From: an uncultured Eubacteriales bacterium
GTDB taxonomy: Bacteria; Bacillota; Clostridia; Oscillospirales; Oscillospiraceae
NCBI GenBank assembly: GCA_900552475.1
Contig: USAC01000024.1
Location: forward strand, 1 to 24,817
Reading direction: 5' to 3'
Length of the DNA: 24,817 nt
Below the pieces are notes generated by a model. The model was not told the DNA's origin. It saw nothing but the letters and a program-made list of their open reading frames with translations, and made no database searches. A program made the translations under genes and the position numbers. Of this stretch, positions 1 to 6,397 are shown piece after piece (position 1 is the stretch's first letter; the number at the start of each line of letters is the position of its first letter).

Positions 1-12
1 TGAGTAGTAAAA

Positions 13-878
13 TCAATCTGCAAACCTGCGAATATGCCCGTAAATCAAGCATTTTTCAAGACAATCAACTAATTTTGCTGAAATCTGATAGAGATCTGTA
101 CGACGTGCCGACAGGATCGGCAGCTGATGGCGAACGGCGTCTATTCTCGCGAAATCCAGCTCCGTCACGGCGACCGTTTCCTCCGCGCCGCAGGCGGAAA
201 TCACGCTCCCCCACGGGTCACAGACGATGGAGTGGCCCCATGCGTGGTAGGACGCGCTCTCGTCGCGCGCGGGCGAGGTGCCGACGGTAAAACCTGGTTG
301 TCGACGGCGCGCTGGCGGAACAGCAGTTCCCAGTGCGCGGGCCCTGTCGTCATGTTGAAGGCCGCGGGCACGAACAGCACCTTCGCCCCGCGCAGCGTCA
401 TGAGCCGCGCCAGTTCCTCGAACCGGAAGTCGAAGCAGATGCAAAGTCCCATCGTCCCCCAGGGCGTCTCAAACGTCGTGATGTCGCTGCCGGGCGTGAG
501 CGTCTCGGACTCCATGAAGCGCTGTCCGCCCGCGACATCGATATCAAAGAGGTGCGTCTTGCGGTGGCGCGCGGCGCAGGAGCCGTCCGGCGCGTAGACA
601 AAGCTCGTGTTGTAGACGTTTCCGCCCTCCAGCTCCGGGATGGAGCCGCCGATGAGCCAGATACCCCGCTCCCGCGCGAGGGCAGAGAGCGCCTGCTGCG
701 CCTCGCCGCCCGCCTCCTCGCCGTAGCGGTGGAAGCAGCTGTTGTCATACGGGCAGCAGAACATCTCCGGCAGCACCGCGAGGTCGATCTCCCCCGCCCC
801 GCGGATGAGCTCGGCGGCGTGGCGGAGGTCGGCGGTCTTGTCGCCGGAGACGTGCATCTGAATCTGCGCGATTTTCAT
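13..878 (-). pseudogene. Carbon-nitrogen hydrolase (nitrilase superfamily), frameshifted
   Basis: The family hydrolyses C-N bonds of amides or nitriles with a Glu-Lys-Cys triad; the substrate here is unknown. From the ATG at 878 (GGAGGA 6 bases upstream) the protein shows LPEMF (Glu38), RKTHLFDID (Lys107) and CICFDFRFEEL (Cys148), then reads RAVDNQV and leaves frame. The expected continuation (FTVGTSPARDES, then SYHAWGHS, LPILSARRTDLY) lies in another minus frame and runs to a TGA at 13-15. One missing base in the A run at 289-292 (T run on the coding strand) explains the break. All catalytic residues precede the shift. The start overlaps the stop of the ArsC-like gene by ATGA. A sequencing or assembly indel is as likely as a true mutation. 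Family call is firm; pseudogene status is not. Confidence 0.8.
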
Positions 879-1222
879 AGCCGCTCCTCCCACTCCTTCT
901 CGCGGAAGCCCACGAGCACCAAATCGTCCGCAACGAGCAGAGGACGCTTCACGAGCATCCCGTCAGTCGCGAGCAGCGCCAGCTGCTCATCCTCCGTCAT
1001 GGTCGGGAGCTTGTCTTTCAGCCCGAGCGCCTTATACTGCAGGCCGCTGGTGTTGAAAAAGCGCTTGAGCGGCAGGCCGGAGCGCGCATGCCACGCGCGC
1101 AGCTCCTCCGCCGTGGGGCGGTCGGTCTTGATGTCGCGCACGGTGACGGACACGCCGTGCGCGTCGAGCCACGCCTTCGCCTTCTGGCAGGTGGAGCACT
1201 TGGGATAGCATACAAACAGCAT
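875..1222 (-). CDS. ArsC/Spx-family thioredoxin-fold protein
   Basis: This 115-residue protein has the size and pattern of the ArsC/Spx/YffB family: a short beta strand, then CYPKCSTCQKAKAW with a CxxC pair (Cys9, Cys12), then a C-terminal half ending GMLVKRPLLV, the stretch that usually holds the conserved Arg and cis-Pro. Members are glutathione- or thioredoxin-linked reductases or Spx-type RNA polymerase-binding regulators; the sequence does not decide between them. The ATG at 1222 is chosen because AAGGAGGGG lies just upstream and the family motif begins at once. A longer frame upstream only reads through the Smr gene. It is the middle gene of a minus-strand operon: 22 bases after the Smr stop, with a 4-base ATGA overlap with the nitrilase gene. 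No arsenic-resistance genes are nearby. Confidence 0.85.
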   Translation of the reverse strand: MLFVCYPKCSTCQKAKAWLDAHGVSVTVRDIKTDRPTAEELRAWHARSGLPLKRFFNTSGLQYKALGLKDKLPTMTEDEQLALLATDGMLVKRPLLVADDLVLVGFREKEWEERL

Positions 1223-1244
1223 GGGAAACCCCTCCTTATACAAA

Positions 1245-1490
1245 TTAAAATTCCCGCAGGACAAGATCGGTGATGCCGGGGTCGAAGCCGCCCTCGACCC
1301 GCTTGACGCGCGGATGCGCGCCATACTCGCGGCGCACCATGTCGCGCAGGACGGTGCCGCCGTGGTAGCCGTGGATGATGCGGATGCGGTAGGTACCCGC
1401 CCCCGCGCGGCGCAGCGCCGCCTCGAGCGCCACTTTCGCCTGATAGGTATTCTTTCCGTGCAGATCCAGCTCGAGGATGCCCGGCGTCAT
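1245..1490 (-). CDS. Smr-domain protein
   Basis: An 81-residue stand-alone Smr (small MutS-related) domain. The signatures are LDLHG (residues 8-12) near the N terminus and IIHGYHGGTVLR (about 38-49), matching the DLHG and HGxG(T) motifs of the family. Smr domains bind or nick nucleic acids and in bacteria occur as MutS2 C termini or as small separate proteins linked to RNA cleavage on stalled ribosomes. With nothing but the domain here, the role is undetermined. The ATG at 1490 has AAGGGAAG upstream. It is the first gene of the operon and has its own strong promoter (TTGAAA-17-TATGAT) and a leader of roughly 40 bases with a small GC-rich inverted repeat at 1509-1523. Confidence 0.85.
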   Translation of the reverse strand: MTPGILELDLHGKNTYQAKVALEAALRRAGAGTYRIRIIHGYHGGTVLRDMVRREYGAHPRVKRVEGGFDPGITDLVLREF

Positions 1491-1540
1491 AAAAATCGCT
1501 TCCCTTCGCCCGGTGTGTCCGGGATGATGTCGTTCTCTTC

Positions 1541-1569
1541 ATCATACGGGAAATCCGTTGTATTTTCAA
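1541..1569 (-). promoter_or_regulatory. Sigma-A-type promoter for Smr operon
   Basis: On the minus strand TTGAAA (1564-1569) is followed after 17 bases by TATGAT (1541-1546). This sits about 50 bases upstream of the Smr start. Its -35 abuts the -35 of the plus-strand promoter. Confidence 0.75.
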
Positions 1570-1586
1570 CCGTTTCGTGGTATCAT
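1558..1586 (+). promoter_or_regulatory. Sigma-A-type promoter for phosphoesterase-nfo operon
   Basis: TTGTAT (1558-1563), a 17-base spacer and TATCAT (1581-1586), with TGG directly before the -10 (an extended -10). Start of transcription would fall near 1593, about 38 bases before the ATG at 1631. Confidence 0.75.
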
Positions 1587-1630
1587 ACTGAAAAATATCG
1601 TCCGGCGTCGGCCGGGCGTGAGGAGGCACT

Positions 1631-2095
1631 ATGCGAATTCTTGTCTTGTCCGACTCCCACGGGGCGGTGGAGGCCTGCCGTCTGGCGGTGGAGCAGAGCA
1701 CGCCGGACCAGATCCTGCACCTCGGCGACTGTGTGCGCGACGCGGAGCGGCTGCACGCGCTCTTCCCGGCGATTCCGCTCACCGGCGTCCCCGGCAACTG
1801 CGACTGGGCCGACGCCGACAATCCCGAGCGTCTGATCGAGCTCGGCGGCGTGCGGATCCTGATGATGCACGGCCATACGCGCGGCGTGAAGAGCTCGGCG
1901 ATGAACGCGTGCTATGCCGCGCGCGAGTGCGGGGCGCAGATTCTGCTCTTCGGCCATACGCATCGCCCGCTCGTCGACTGGGACGGCACGCTCTGGGTCA
2001 TGAACCCCGGCTCCATCCGCGACCGGCGCACCTACGGCGTCATCACGCTGGAGGGCGGGAAAATTGACTGCGCCGTGCAGACGCTCACGCCGTAA
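1631..2095 (+). CDS. YfcE/MJ0936-type metallophosphoesterase
   Basis: A 154-residue calcineurin-like phosphoesterase. All metal-binding blocks are present in order: SDSHG (7-11), HLGDC (30-34), GNCD (55-58), HGH (80-82), GHTH (108-111) and NPGS. Length and blocks match YfcE/MJ0936 proteins, which hydrolyse phosphodiesters with Mn or similar metals; physiological substrates are mostly unknown. GAGGAGG lies just before the ATG. It is the first gene of a plus-strand operon with endonuclease IV (16-base gap) and a membrane protein, and is driven by the promoter at 1558-1586. In many Firmicutes a homologue sits near rdgB and rph; that context is absent here. Confident family call, unknown substrate. 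Confidence 0.9.
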   Translation: MRILVLSDSHGAVEACRLAVEQSTPDQILHLGDCVRDAERLHALFPAIPLTGVPGNCDWADADNPERLIELGGVRILMMHGHTRGVKSSAMNACYAARECGAQILLFGHTHRPLVDWDGTLWVMNPGSIRDRRTYGVITLEGGKIDCAVQTLTP

Positions 2096-2111
2096 AAAAG
2101 GGGGCTTTGTC

Positions 2112-2951
2112 ATGTTTTCTATCGGATGTCACCTGTCCTCCTCGGGCGGTTTTCTCGCTATGGGCGAGACGGCGCGGCGCATCGGCGCGACGACGTTCCA
2201 GTTTTTCACCCGCAACCCGCGCGGCTCCCGCGCCAAGGCCATCGACCCCGCGGACGCGGCGGCGCTGCGCGCGCTGCTGACGGCGGAGAGCTTCGGCCCG
2301 ATCGTGGCGCACGCGCCGTACACCATCAACCCCTGCTCGAAGGACGATCGCACGCGCGAGTTCGCGCGCGAGACGCTCGCCGATGACCTCGCGCGGATGG
2401 AATATCTGCCGGGAAACCTCTATAACTTCCACCCCGGCAGCCACACCGGACAGGGCACGGACGCCGGAATTGCCCAGATTGCGGACACGCTCAACGCCAT
2501 CCTCCGCCCGGAGCAGCAGACGACCGTCCTGCTCGAGACGATGGCGGGCAAGGGCACCGAGGTCGGTAGGCGCTTTGAGGAGCTGCGCGCGATCATCGAC
2601 CGCGTCGAGCTCGGCGAAAAGCTCGGCGTCTGTCTCGACACCTGCCACGTAAGCGACGCGGGCTATGACGTCGCCGGGAACCTCGACGGGGTGCTCGCGG
2701 AGTTTGACCGCGTAATCGGCCTTGCGCGCCTGCGCGCCGTCCACCTCAATGACAGTCTCAACCCCTGCGGCGCGCACAAGGACCGCCATGCCCGCATCGG
2801 TGAGGGAACGCTCGGGCAGGAGACCTTCCGCCGGATCATCAACCACCCGGCGCTGCGGAATCTCCCGTTCGTGCTTGAAACGCCGAACGAGCTCGATGGC
2901 TACGCGCGCGAGATTGCGCTTCTGCGCGGGATGCGGGAGGGGGACGCATGA
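2112..2951 (+). CDS. nfo: Endonuclease IV (AP endonuclease)
   Basis: Endonuclease IV cuts DNA 5' of abasic sites in base-excision repair, using a three-metal Zn centre on a TIM barrel. The 279-residue length is normal. The family's metal ligands are visible in order: IVAHAPY (His), NFHPGSH (His), LLETMAGKG (Glu), CLDTCHVSDAGYD (Asp and His), HLNDS (His), KDRHARIGEG (Asp, His) and VLETP (Glu). The ATG at 2112 is chosen because the family N terminus (IGCHLSSSGG) begins there and AAGGGGG precedes it; an upstream in-frame start would overlap the phosphoesterase gene. It is the second gene of the operon. Its stop overlaps the next start by ATGA, indicating translational coupling. Confidence 0.96.
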   Translation: MFSIGCHLSSSGGFLAMGETARRIGATTFQFFTRNPRGSRAKAIDPADAAALRALLTAESFGPIVAHAPYTINPCSKDDRTREFARETLADDLARMEYLPGNLYNFHPGSHTGQGTDAGIAQIADTLNAILRPEQQTTVLLETMAGKGTEVGRRFEELRAIIDRVELGEKLGVCLDTCHVSDAGYDVAGNLDGVLAEFDRVIGLARLRAVHLNDSLNPCGAHKDRHARIGEGTLGQETFRRIINHPALRNLPFVLETPNELDGYAREIALLRGMREGDA

Positions 2952-3592
2952 TGCTGCAATACAGCGCGCTCGCGATTTTCCTGCTCGGCGCGGCGGGGCT
3001 CGCGGATCACTCCATGCTCCTCAAGACCGGGCATATCCGGCCGGGCTTTTTCTGCTTCTATACAAATTTGAGCAATATATGGATTCTTTTGTATCAGATC
3101 CTGCTCTTTTTTGCCGGCTTCTCCCCAGAGGGCGCGCTGTGGCGCGTGCTCACGGATGTGCGCGTCTCGACGGGTATGACGCTGAGCATCTGGGTGACGC
3201 ACCTGATGTACCACTTCGTGCTCGTACCGGACGCAAAGAAGCGCGGCAAACGCTTCTCCGACTTCGGCGCGAGCTTCGGCAACCTCTGCGCCCACTATAT
3301 CACGCCCGCGCTCGTGCTGGCGCAGTGGCTTTTCCTGCAGGATAAGACGGGCATCAACCTGTGGAGCGCGGTGTGCTGGCTCGTGCTGCCGCTTTTATAC
3401 AGCGTCTTCGCGCTCCTGCGCGCCCGGACGGGAAAGCCCATCGGCCACACGAAGCTGATCTACCCCTACCCGTTCCTTGACCTGGAGCATCTGGGCGTCA
3501 AGCGCTTTTGCCTCGTGTTTCTGGCGGTGCTGGCCTTTTTCTTTATATTGGGCTGCGTGCTTGTCTTCATCGGGCAGGCGCTGCCTGCCTGA
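2948..3592 (+). CDS. Pr6Pr-like integral membrane protein
   Basis: A 214-residue hydrophobic protein with about six membrane segments. FYTNLSNIW after the first segment, an SIWVTHLMYHFVL segment, CAHYITPALVLAQW and a late YPYPFLDLEHLGV motif resemble the Pr6Pr / FAR-17a/AIG1-like membrane family, in which FxYFTxxSN and HxxxP are typical. No biochemical function is established for bacterial members; some relatives hydrolyse lipid esters, which cannot be carried over here. The ATG at 2948 overlaps the nfo stop by ATGA. It is the last gene of the operon; its stop is followed by a hairpin shared with the convergent gene. Confidence 0.7.
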   Translation: MMLQYSALAIFLLGAAGLADHSMLLKTGHIRPGFFCFYTNLSNIWILLYQILLFFAGFSPEGALWRVLTDVRVSTGMTLSIWVTHLMYHFVLVPDAKKRGKRFSDFGASFGNLCAHYITPALVLAQWLFLQDKTGINLWSAVCWLVLPLLYSVFALLRARTGKPIGHTKLIYPYPFLDLEHLGVKRFCLVFLAVLAFFFILGCVLVFIGQALPA

Positions 3593-3606
3593 TAAGGCCG
3601 CGAGAG

Positions 3607-3617
3607 CTCTGTGAGAC
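3607..3617 (-). repeat. Fragment of the dispersed intergenic element (copy C)
   Basis: On the minus strand this reads GTCTCACAGAG, identical to the first 11 bases of the two full copies at 13044 and 14310. A weak further match (TCTCGCGG against TTCGCGG) follows down to about 3599, then the Pr6Pr coding end. It lies just after the hairpin that ends the YgjP operon, the same placement as the full copies. Confidence 0.55.
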
Positions 3618-3623
3618 AATAAA

Positions 3624-3649
3624 TACCACCGCAGCAAGCTGCGGTGGTA
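3624..3649 (-). terminator. Hairpin terminator between convergent genes
   Basis: A perfect 11-bp stem (3624-3634 with 3639-3649) and CAAG loop. On the minus strand it is followed by a T-rich TTTATT, so it best serves the YgjP operon. In the plus direction there is no T run, so termination of the nfo operon would be weaker. Confidence 0.7.
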
Positions 3650-3661
3650 CGAAGCGCATAT

Positions 3662-4177
3662 CTATCCTCTCAATTTTGCTTCCCGGGCGGCGTAGTCGGG
3701 GAGATAGCGTGCGACCTCCTGATAGAAGGCTCGGCTGTGGTTCTTGTGGCGGATGTGCGCGAGCTCGTGTACCACGACATAGTCGACGCACTCGTCCGGA
3801 TAGCGCATCAGCCGCAGCGAAAAGCACAGGCTGTTCTTCGCTGAGCAGCTGCCGAAGCGCGTGCGCGCGGCCGTGATCTTCACGCCCGTTGGCTGCACAC
3901 CCATGACGGCCGCCCAGTGCGCGACCTTTCCGGGCAGCACTGCCTTGGCGCGTATGCGGAGGGCGCTTTCCTCCTCGGGCGTCGGCGCGGGATAGGCCGC
4001 GGCGTGCGCCCGCTGGCGGGCAAGATGGCTTTCAATCCATGCCCGGTGACTCTCGACAAAGCGGCGGATGTCCGTCTCGCTTGCATAAAGCGGGGCACGG
4101 ACGACGACGCGCGCGTCGCGCGTGATCTGCAGGGCGATCGTGCGCCGGTTCGAGCGGATGAGCTGATAGTCCGTCAT
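3662..4177 (-). CDS. YgjP-like (SprT/DUF45 family) zinc metallopeptidase
   Basis: A 171-residue protein with the YgjP arrangement: an N-terminal beta-rich part (RSNRRTIALQITRDARVVVRA, written here in two halves RSNRRTIALQ and ITRDARVVVR), then RFGSCSAKNSLCFSLRL and the zinc motif VVVHELAHIRHKNHSRAFY, where HELAH gives the His-Glu-x-x-His core and NHS the third His. Predicted zinc-dependent hydrolase; no substrate is known. The ATG at 4177 is taken because it overlaps the stop of the DUF1653 gene by ATGA and gives the usual family N terminus. The pair is transcribed together on the minus strand and ends at the hairpin at 3624-3649. Family call is firm. Confidence 0.88.
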   Translation of the reverse strand: MTDYQLIRSNRRTIALQITRDARVVVRAPLYASETDIRRFVESHRAWIESHLARQRAHAAAYPAPTPEEESALRIRAKAVLPGKVAHWAAVMGVQPTGVKITAARTRFGSCSAKNSLCFSLRLMRYPDECVDYVVVHELAHIRHKNHSRAFYQEVARYLPDYAAREAKLRG

Positions 4178-4389
4178 TGGCCGATGTAGGTAAAGCGCGG
4201 GCCGCTGTAGCCGTCGCGCTCGACGTGCTCGTTCCACATGGCCGCCGGGCGCACCCAGAGACCGCGCTCGCCGTAGAGCGCCTGATAGACAACCATCTCC
4301 TCGAGCGTCTCGCTGTGGCGCGCCGTGCCGAGAACGCGGTATTCCCCGCCCTTGAAGTGGCGGTAGCGGCCGGGCTGAATGGTCTGCAT
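4174..4389 (-). CDS. DUF1653 protein
   Basis: A 71-residue protein opening PGRYRHFKGGEYRVLGTA and carrying HSETLEEMVVYQALYG and a C-terminal WVRP..MWNE..RDG block, which is the whole DUF1653 pattern. The domain is small, beta-rich and of unknown function. The ATG at 4389 has GGGAGG about 10 bases upstream and lies behind a near-consensus -10. It is the first gene of a two-gene operon with the YgjP-like peptidase, coupled by a 4-base overlap. Confidence 0.87.
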   Translation of the reverse strand: MQTIQPGRYRHFKGGEYRVLGTARHSETLEEMVVYQALYGERGLWVRPAAMWNEHVERDGYSGPRFTYIGQ

Positions 4390-4422
4390 GATAAAATATC
4401 CTCCCTGCGAATTCGTTGCCCC

Positions 4423-4452
4423 ATTATACCACGGCGGCAGCGCGGCGCGCAA
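4423..4452 (-). promoter_or_regulatory. Extended -10 promoter for DUF1653-YgjP operon
   Basis: On the minus strand a perfect TATAAT (4423-4428) is directly preceded by TGG. A weak TTGCGC (4447-4452) lies 18 bases upstream. The extended -10 probably compensates for the poor -35. Confidence 0.7.
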
Positions 4453-4476
4453 GGGAGACGAAAGGGGCTTTTTCCG

Positions 4477-4878
4477 ATGAAAACAATCTGCAGGAGACTG
4501 CGGCGGGGCGACGACCTGCTGCGCTCCATCGAACAAATCGCGCGCGAGGAGGGACTGGAGGCGGCGGTCATCGTCTCCGGCGTCGGCTGCGTCAGCCACG
4601 CCCGCGTGCGCGACGCATCGGGCGTCACGGTGCGGGAGATCGGCGAGCCGTGCGAGATCGTCAGTCTCGACGGCACGGTCAGCGCCGCGCGCTGCCACGT
4701 CCACATCGCCCTCGCGCGCGAGGATCTCTCGACGCTCGGCGGCCACCTCATGCCCGGCTGCATCGTGAACACGACGTGCGAGCTGGCGCTGCTGGCGCTG
4801 GACGGCTGGCGCTTCGGCGTGGAGCAGGACAGCGAGACGGGCTATGACGAGATTGTGTTCCGGGAGGCGGAGAGATGA
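4477..4878 (+). CDS. PPC/DUF296-domain protein
   Basis: A 133-residue protein that is one PPC (plant and prokaryote conserved, DUF296) domain. Visible features are GDDLLRSIEQIAREEGL, then AAVIVSGVGCVSHARVRD, a central HVHIALARED and GGHLMPGCIVNTTCEL, which match the family's IxSGIGS, H-x-H and GGHL blocks. Prokaryotic members form trimers; His residues may bind metal, and DNA binding has been proposed for plant members with AT-hooks, which are missing here. The ATG at 4477 follows AAAGGGG by 8 bases. It starts a run of four tightly packed genes and overlaps the Nudix gene by ATGA. I see no convincing plus-strand promoter in the short gap upstream. Confidence 0.83.
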   Translation: MKTICRRLRRGDDLLRSIEQIAREEGLEAAVIVSGVGCVSHARVRDASGVTVREIGEPCEIVSLDGTVSAARCHVHIALAREDLSTLGGHLMPGCIVNTTCELALLALDGWRFGVEQDSETGYDEIVFREAER

Positions 4879-5348
4879 AAAACACGACGCTCTGCTACAT
4901 TGAAAACGAGCGCGGGGACTATCTGATGCTCCACCGCGTGAAAAAGGAGAACGACTGCAACCGCGACAAGTGGATCGGCGTGGGCGGCAAGTTTGAGGAC
5001 GGCGAGAGCCCGGAGGAGTGCGTCCTGCGCGAGACGCTGGAGGAGACGGGGCTGACGCTCACTGACTGGCGCTACCGCGGGATCGTCACGTTCGTCTCCG
5101 ACCGGTGGGAGACGGAGTACATGCACCTGTTCACCGCGACGGGCTGGACGGGGAGGCTGCATGAGTGCGACGAGGGTGTGCTCGAATGGGTGAGCCGTGA
5201 GCAGTTCCGCGGGCTCCCGCAATGGGAGGGCGACCGGATCTTCCTGCGGCTCATCGAGGAGGACGCGCCGTTTTTCTCACTGAAGCTGCGCTACGAGGGT
5301 GAGCACCTCGCCTACGCGGCGCTCAACGGAAAGGAGCTGGCGCGATGA
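4875..5348 (+). CDS. Nudix hydrolase (MutT-like)
   Basis: A 157-residue Nudix protein. The complete Nudix box is present: Gly38, five residues, Glu44, seven residues, Arg52-Glu53, Glu56-Glu57 and Gly59 (within GGKFEDGESPEEC and RETLEETGL). GVGGKFEDGE is typical of MutT/8-oxo-dGTP diphosphatase-like members, which remove oxidised or otherwise unwanted nucleoside triphosphates; that specific substrate is inference. Starts at an ATG overlapping the PPC gene stop and ends in an ATGA overlap with the DUF523 gene, so the three are likely translated in a coupled way. Confidence 0.92.
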   Translation: MKNTTLCYIENERGDYLMLHRVKKENDCNRDKWIGVGGKFEDGESPEECVLRETLEETGLTLTDWRYRGIVTFVSDRWETEYMHLFTATGWTGRLHECDEGVLEWVSREQFRGLPQWEGDRIFLRLIEEDAPFFSLKLRYEGEHLAYAALNGKELAR

Positions 5349-5812
5349 CGATTCTCGTGAGCGCGTGTCTGCTGGGGACGGCCTGCCGCTACGACGGGCG
5401 CAGCAAGGCCGACGCGGCCGTCACCGCGCTGCTCGCGCGGCACACCCTGATCCCCGTCTGCGGGGAGATTTTCGGCGGGCTATCCACCCCGCGCACCCCG
5501 GCAGAGCGGCGCGGTGATCGCGTCGTGACGCAGGACGGGCGCGATGTGACGCAGGCCTACCGCCGCGGCGCAGAGGAGGTATTGCGCCTTGCCCGGCTCT
5601 ACGGCGCGCGGGCGGCGATTTTGAAGGAGCGCAGCCCCTCCTGCGGCAGCGGTGAGATCTATGACGGGACGTTCTCCGGCACGCGCACGGCGGGCTGGGG
5701 CGTCACGGCGGAGCTGCTGCGCGAGAGCGGCGTGCGCGTATACGGCGAGAGTGAGCTTGCGCGGCTTACGCGCGATTTACAGGATTTACAACACGAAACG
5801 GAGGAAAACTGA
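5345..5812 (+). CDS. DUF523 protein (TudS-like thiouracil desulfidase family)
   Basis: A 155-residue DUF523 protein with SACLLGTACRYDG (Cys8 and Cys14), PVCGEIFGGLSTPR (Cys39) and ERSPSCGSGEIYDG (Cys100). Family members studied as TudS carry a [4Fe-4S] cluster on conserved cysteines and remove sulfur from 2-thiouracil. Here the usual PVCPE is PVCGE, so the cysteine and Glu are kept while the Pro is not. Desulfidase activity is therefore possible but not shown. The ATG overlaps the Nudix stop by ATGA; the next ATG follows after one base. The neighbourhood (Nudix, flavoprotein) suits nucleotide or base clean-up. Confidence 0.85.
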   Translation: MTILVSACLLGTACRYDGRSKADAAVTALLARHTLIPVCGEIFGGLSTPRTPAERRGDRVVTQDGRDVTQAYRRGAEEVLRLARLYGARAAILKERSPSCGSGEIYDGTFSGTRTAGWGVTAELLRESGVRVYGESELARLTRDLQDLQHETEEN

Positions 5813-5813
5813 C

Positions 5814-6290
5814 ATGTTCAGACCCATGAGAAGGCCGAAAAACGCCATCCCCGACGAGCAGGCGAAAAAGCTCCTGCGCGAGGAGAAGCGCGGCGTCATC
5901 GCCATGAACGGCGACGACGGCTACCCCTTCGCCATCCCAGTGGACTATTTCTACGACGAGACGGCGGGGAAAATCTACTTCCACGGCGCGAAGTCCGGCT
6001 ATAAGGTCGACGCACTGCGCCGCTGCGACAAGGTGTGCTTCACCGTCTACGGCGGTGAGTTCTATAAAAACGACCACTGGGCGCCGTATGTGCAGAGCGT
6101 GCTGGTCTATGGCCGCTGCCGTCTGGTGGAGAACATCGCCGTGACCGAAGCTCGCGTGCGGGAGCTCGCGATGAAGTATTATCCGAGCGCCGAGGAGGTC
6201 GAAGCGGAGATTGCGAAGGATCTGCGCGCTGTGCAGCTCTATGAGATCACTGTTGAGCACATGACAGGCAAGCAGGTGCATGAGAAGTAA
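5814..6290 (+). CDS. Pyridoxamine-phosphate-oxidase-like flavoprotein (NimA type)
   Basis: A 158-residue split-barrel flavin-binding protein. The N terminus MFRPMRRPKNAIPDEQ, the GDDGYPFAIPVDYFYDE block, KIYFHGAKSGYKVDALRR and a late VLVYGRCRLVE match the NimA/pyridoxamine 5'-phosphate oxidase-related family common in anaerobes. NimA relatives reduce nitroimidazoles; most chromosomal ones have no known substrate. Start chosen at 5814 because GGAGG lies about 10 bases upstream and the family begins at that Met; a longer upstream frame is the DUF523 gene read out of phase. Last gene of the operon, followed by a clear terminator. Confidence 0.85.
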   Translation: MFRPMRRPKNAIPDEQAKKLLREEKRGVIAMNGDDGYPFAIPVDYFYDETAGKIYFHGAKSGYKVDALRRCDKVCFTVYGGEFYKNDHWAPYVQSVLVYGRCRLVENIAVTEARVRELAMKYYPSAEEVEAEIAKDLRAVQLYEITVEHMTGKQVHEK

Positions 6291-6297
6291 TCCCTAC

Positions 6298-6332
6298 AAG
6301 GGGCGTAGACGGGCTGTCCGCGCCCTTTTTTT
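6298..6332 (+). terminator. Rho-independent terminator
   Basis: Stem AAGGGGCG (6298-6305) with CGCCCTTT (6321-6328, one G-T pair), 15-base loop, and seven T's from 6326. It starts 8 bases after the flavoprotein stop and ends the 4477-6290 operon. Confidence 0.8.
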
Positions 6333-6397
6333 GTTTTAGCGCAGGATTGGTCATTGAATCGGCTTGTCCTGCCCCCGTTTTTCCTTGACATTTCCCC

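Noticed and set aside
875..1222. True arsenate reductase of an ars operon
   Set aside because: No ArsR, ArsB or ACR3 gene is nearby and the CxxC motif fits Spx/YffB-like members equally well.
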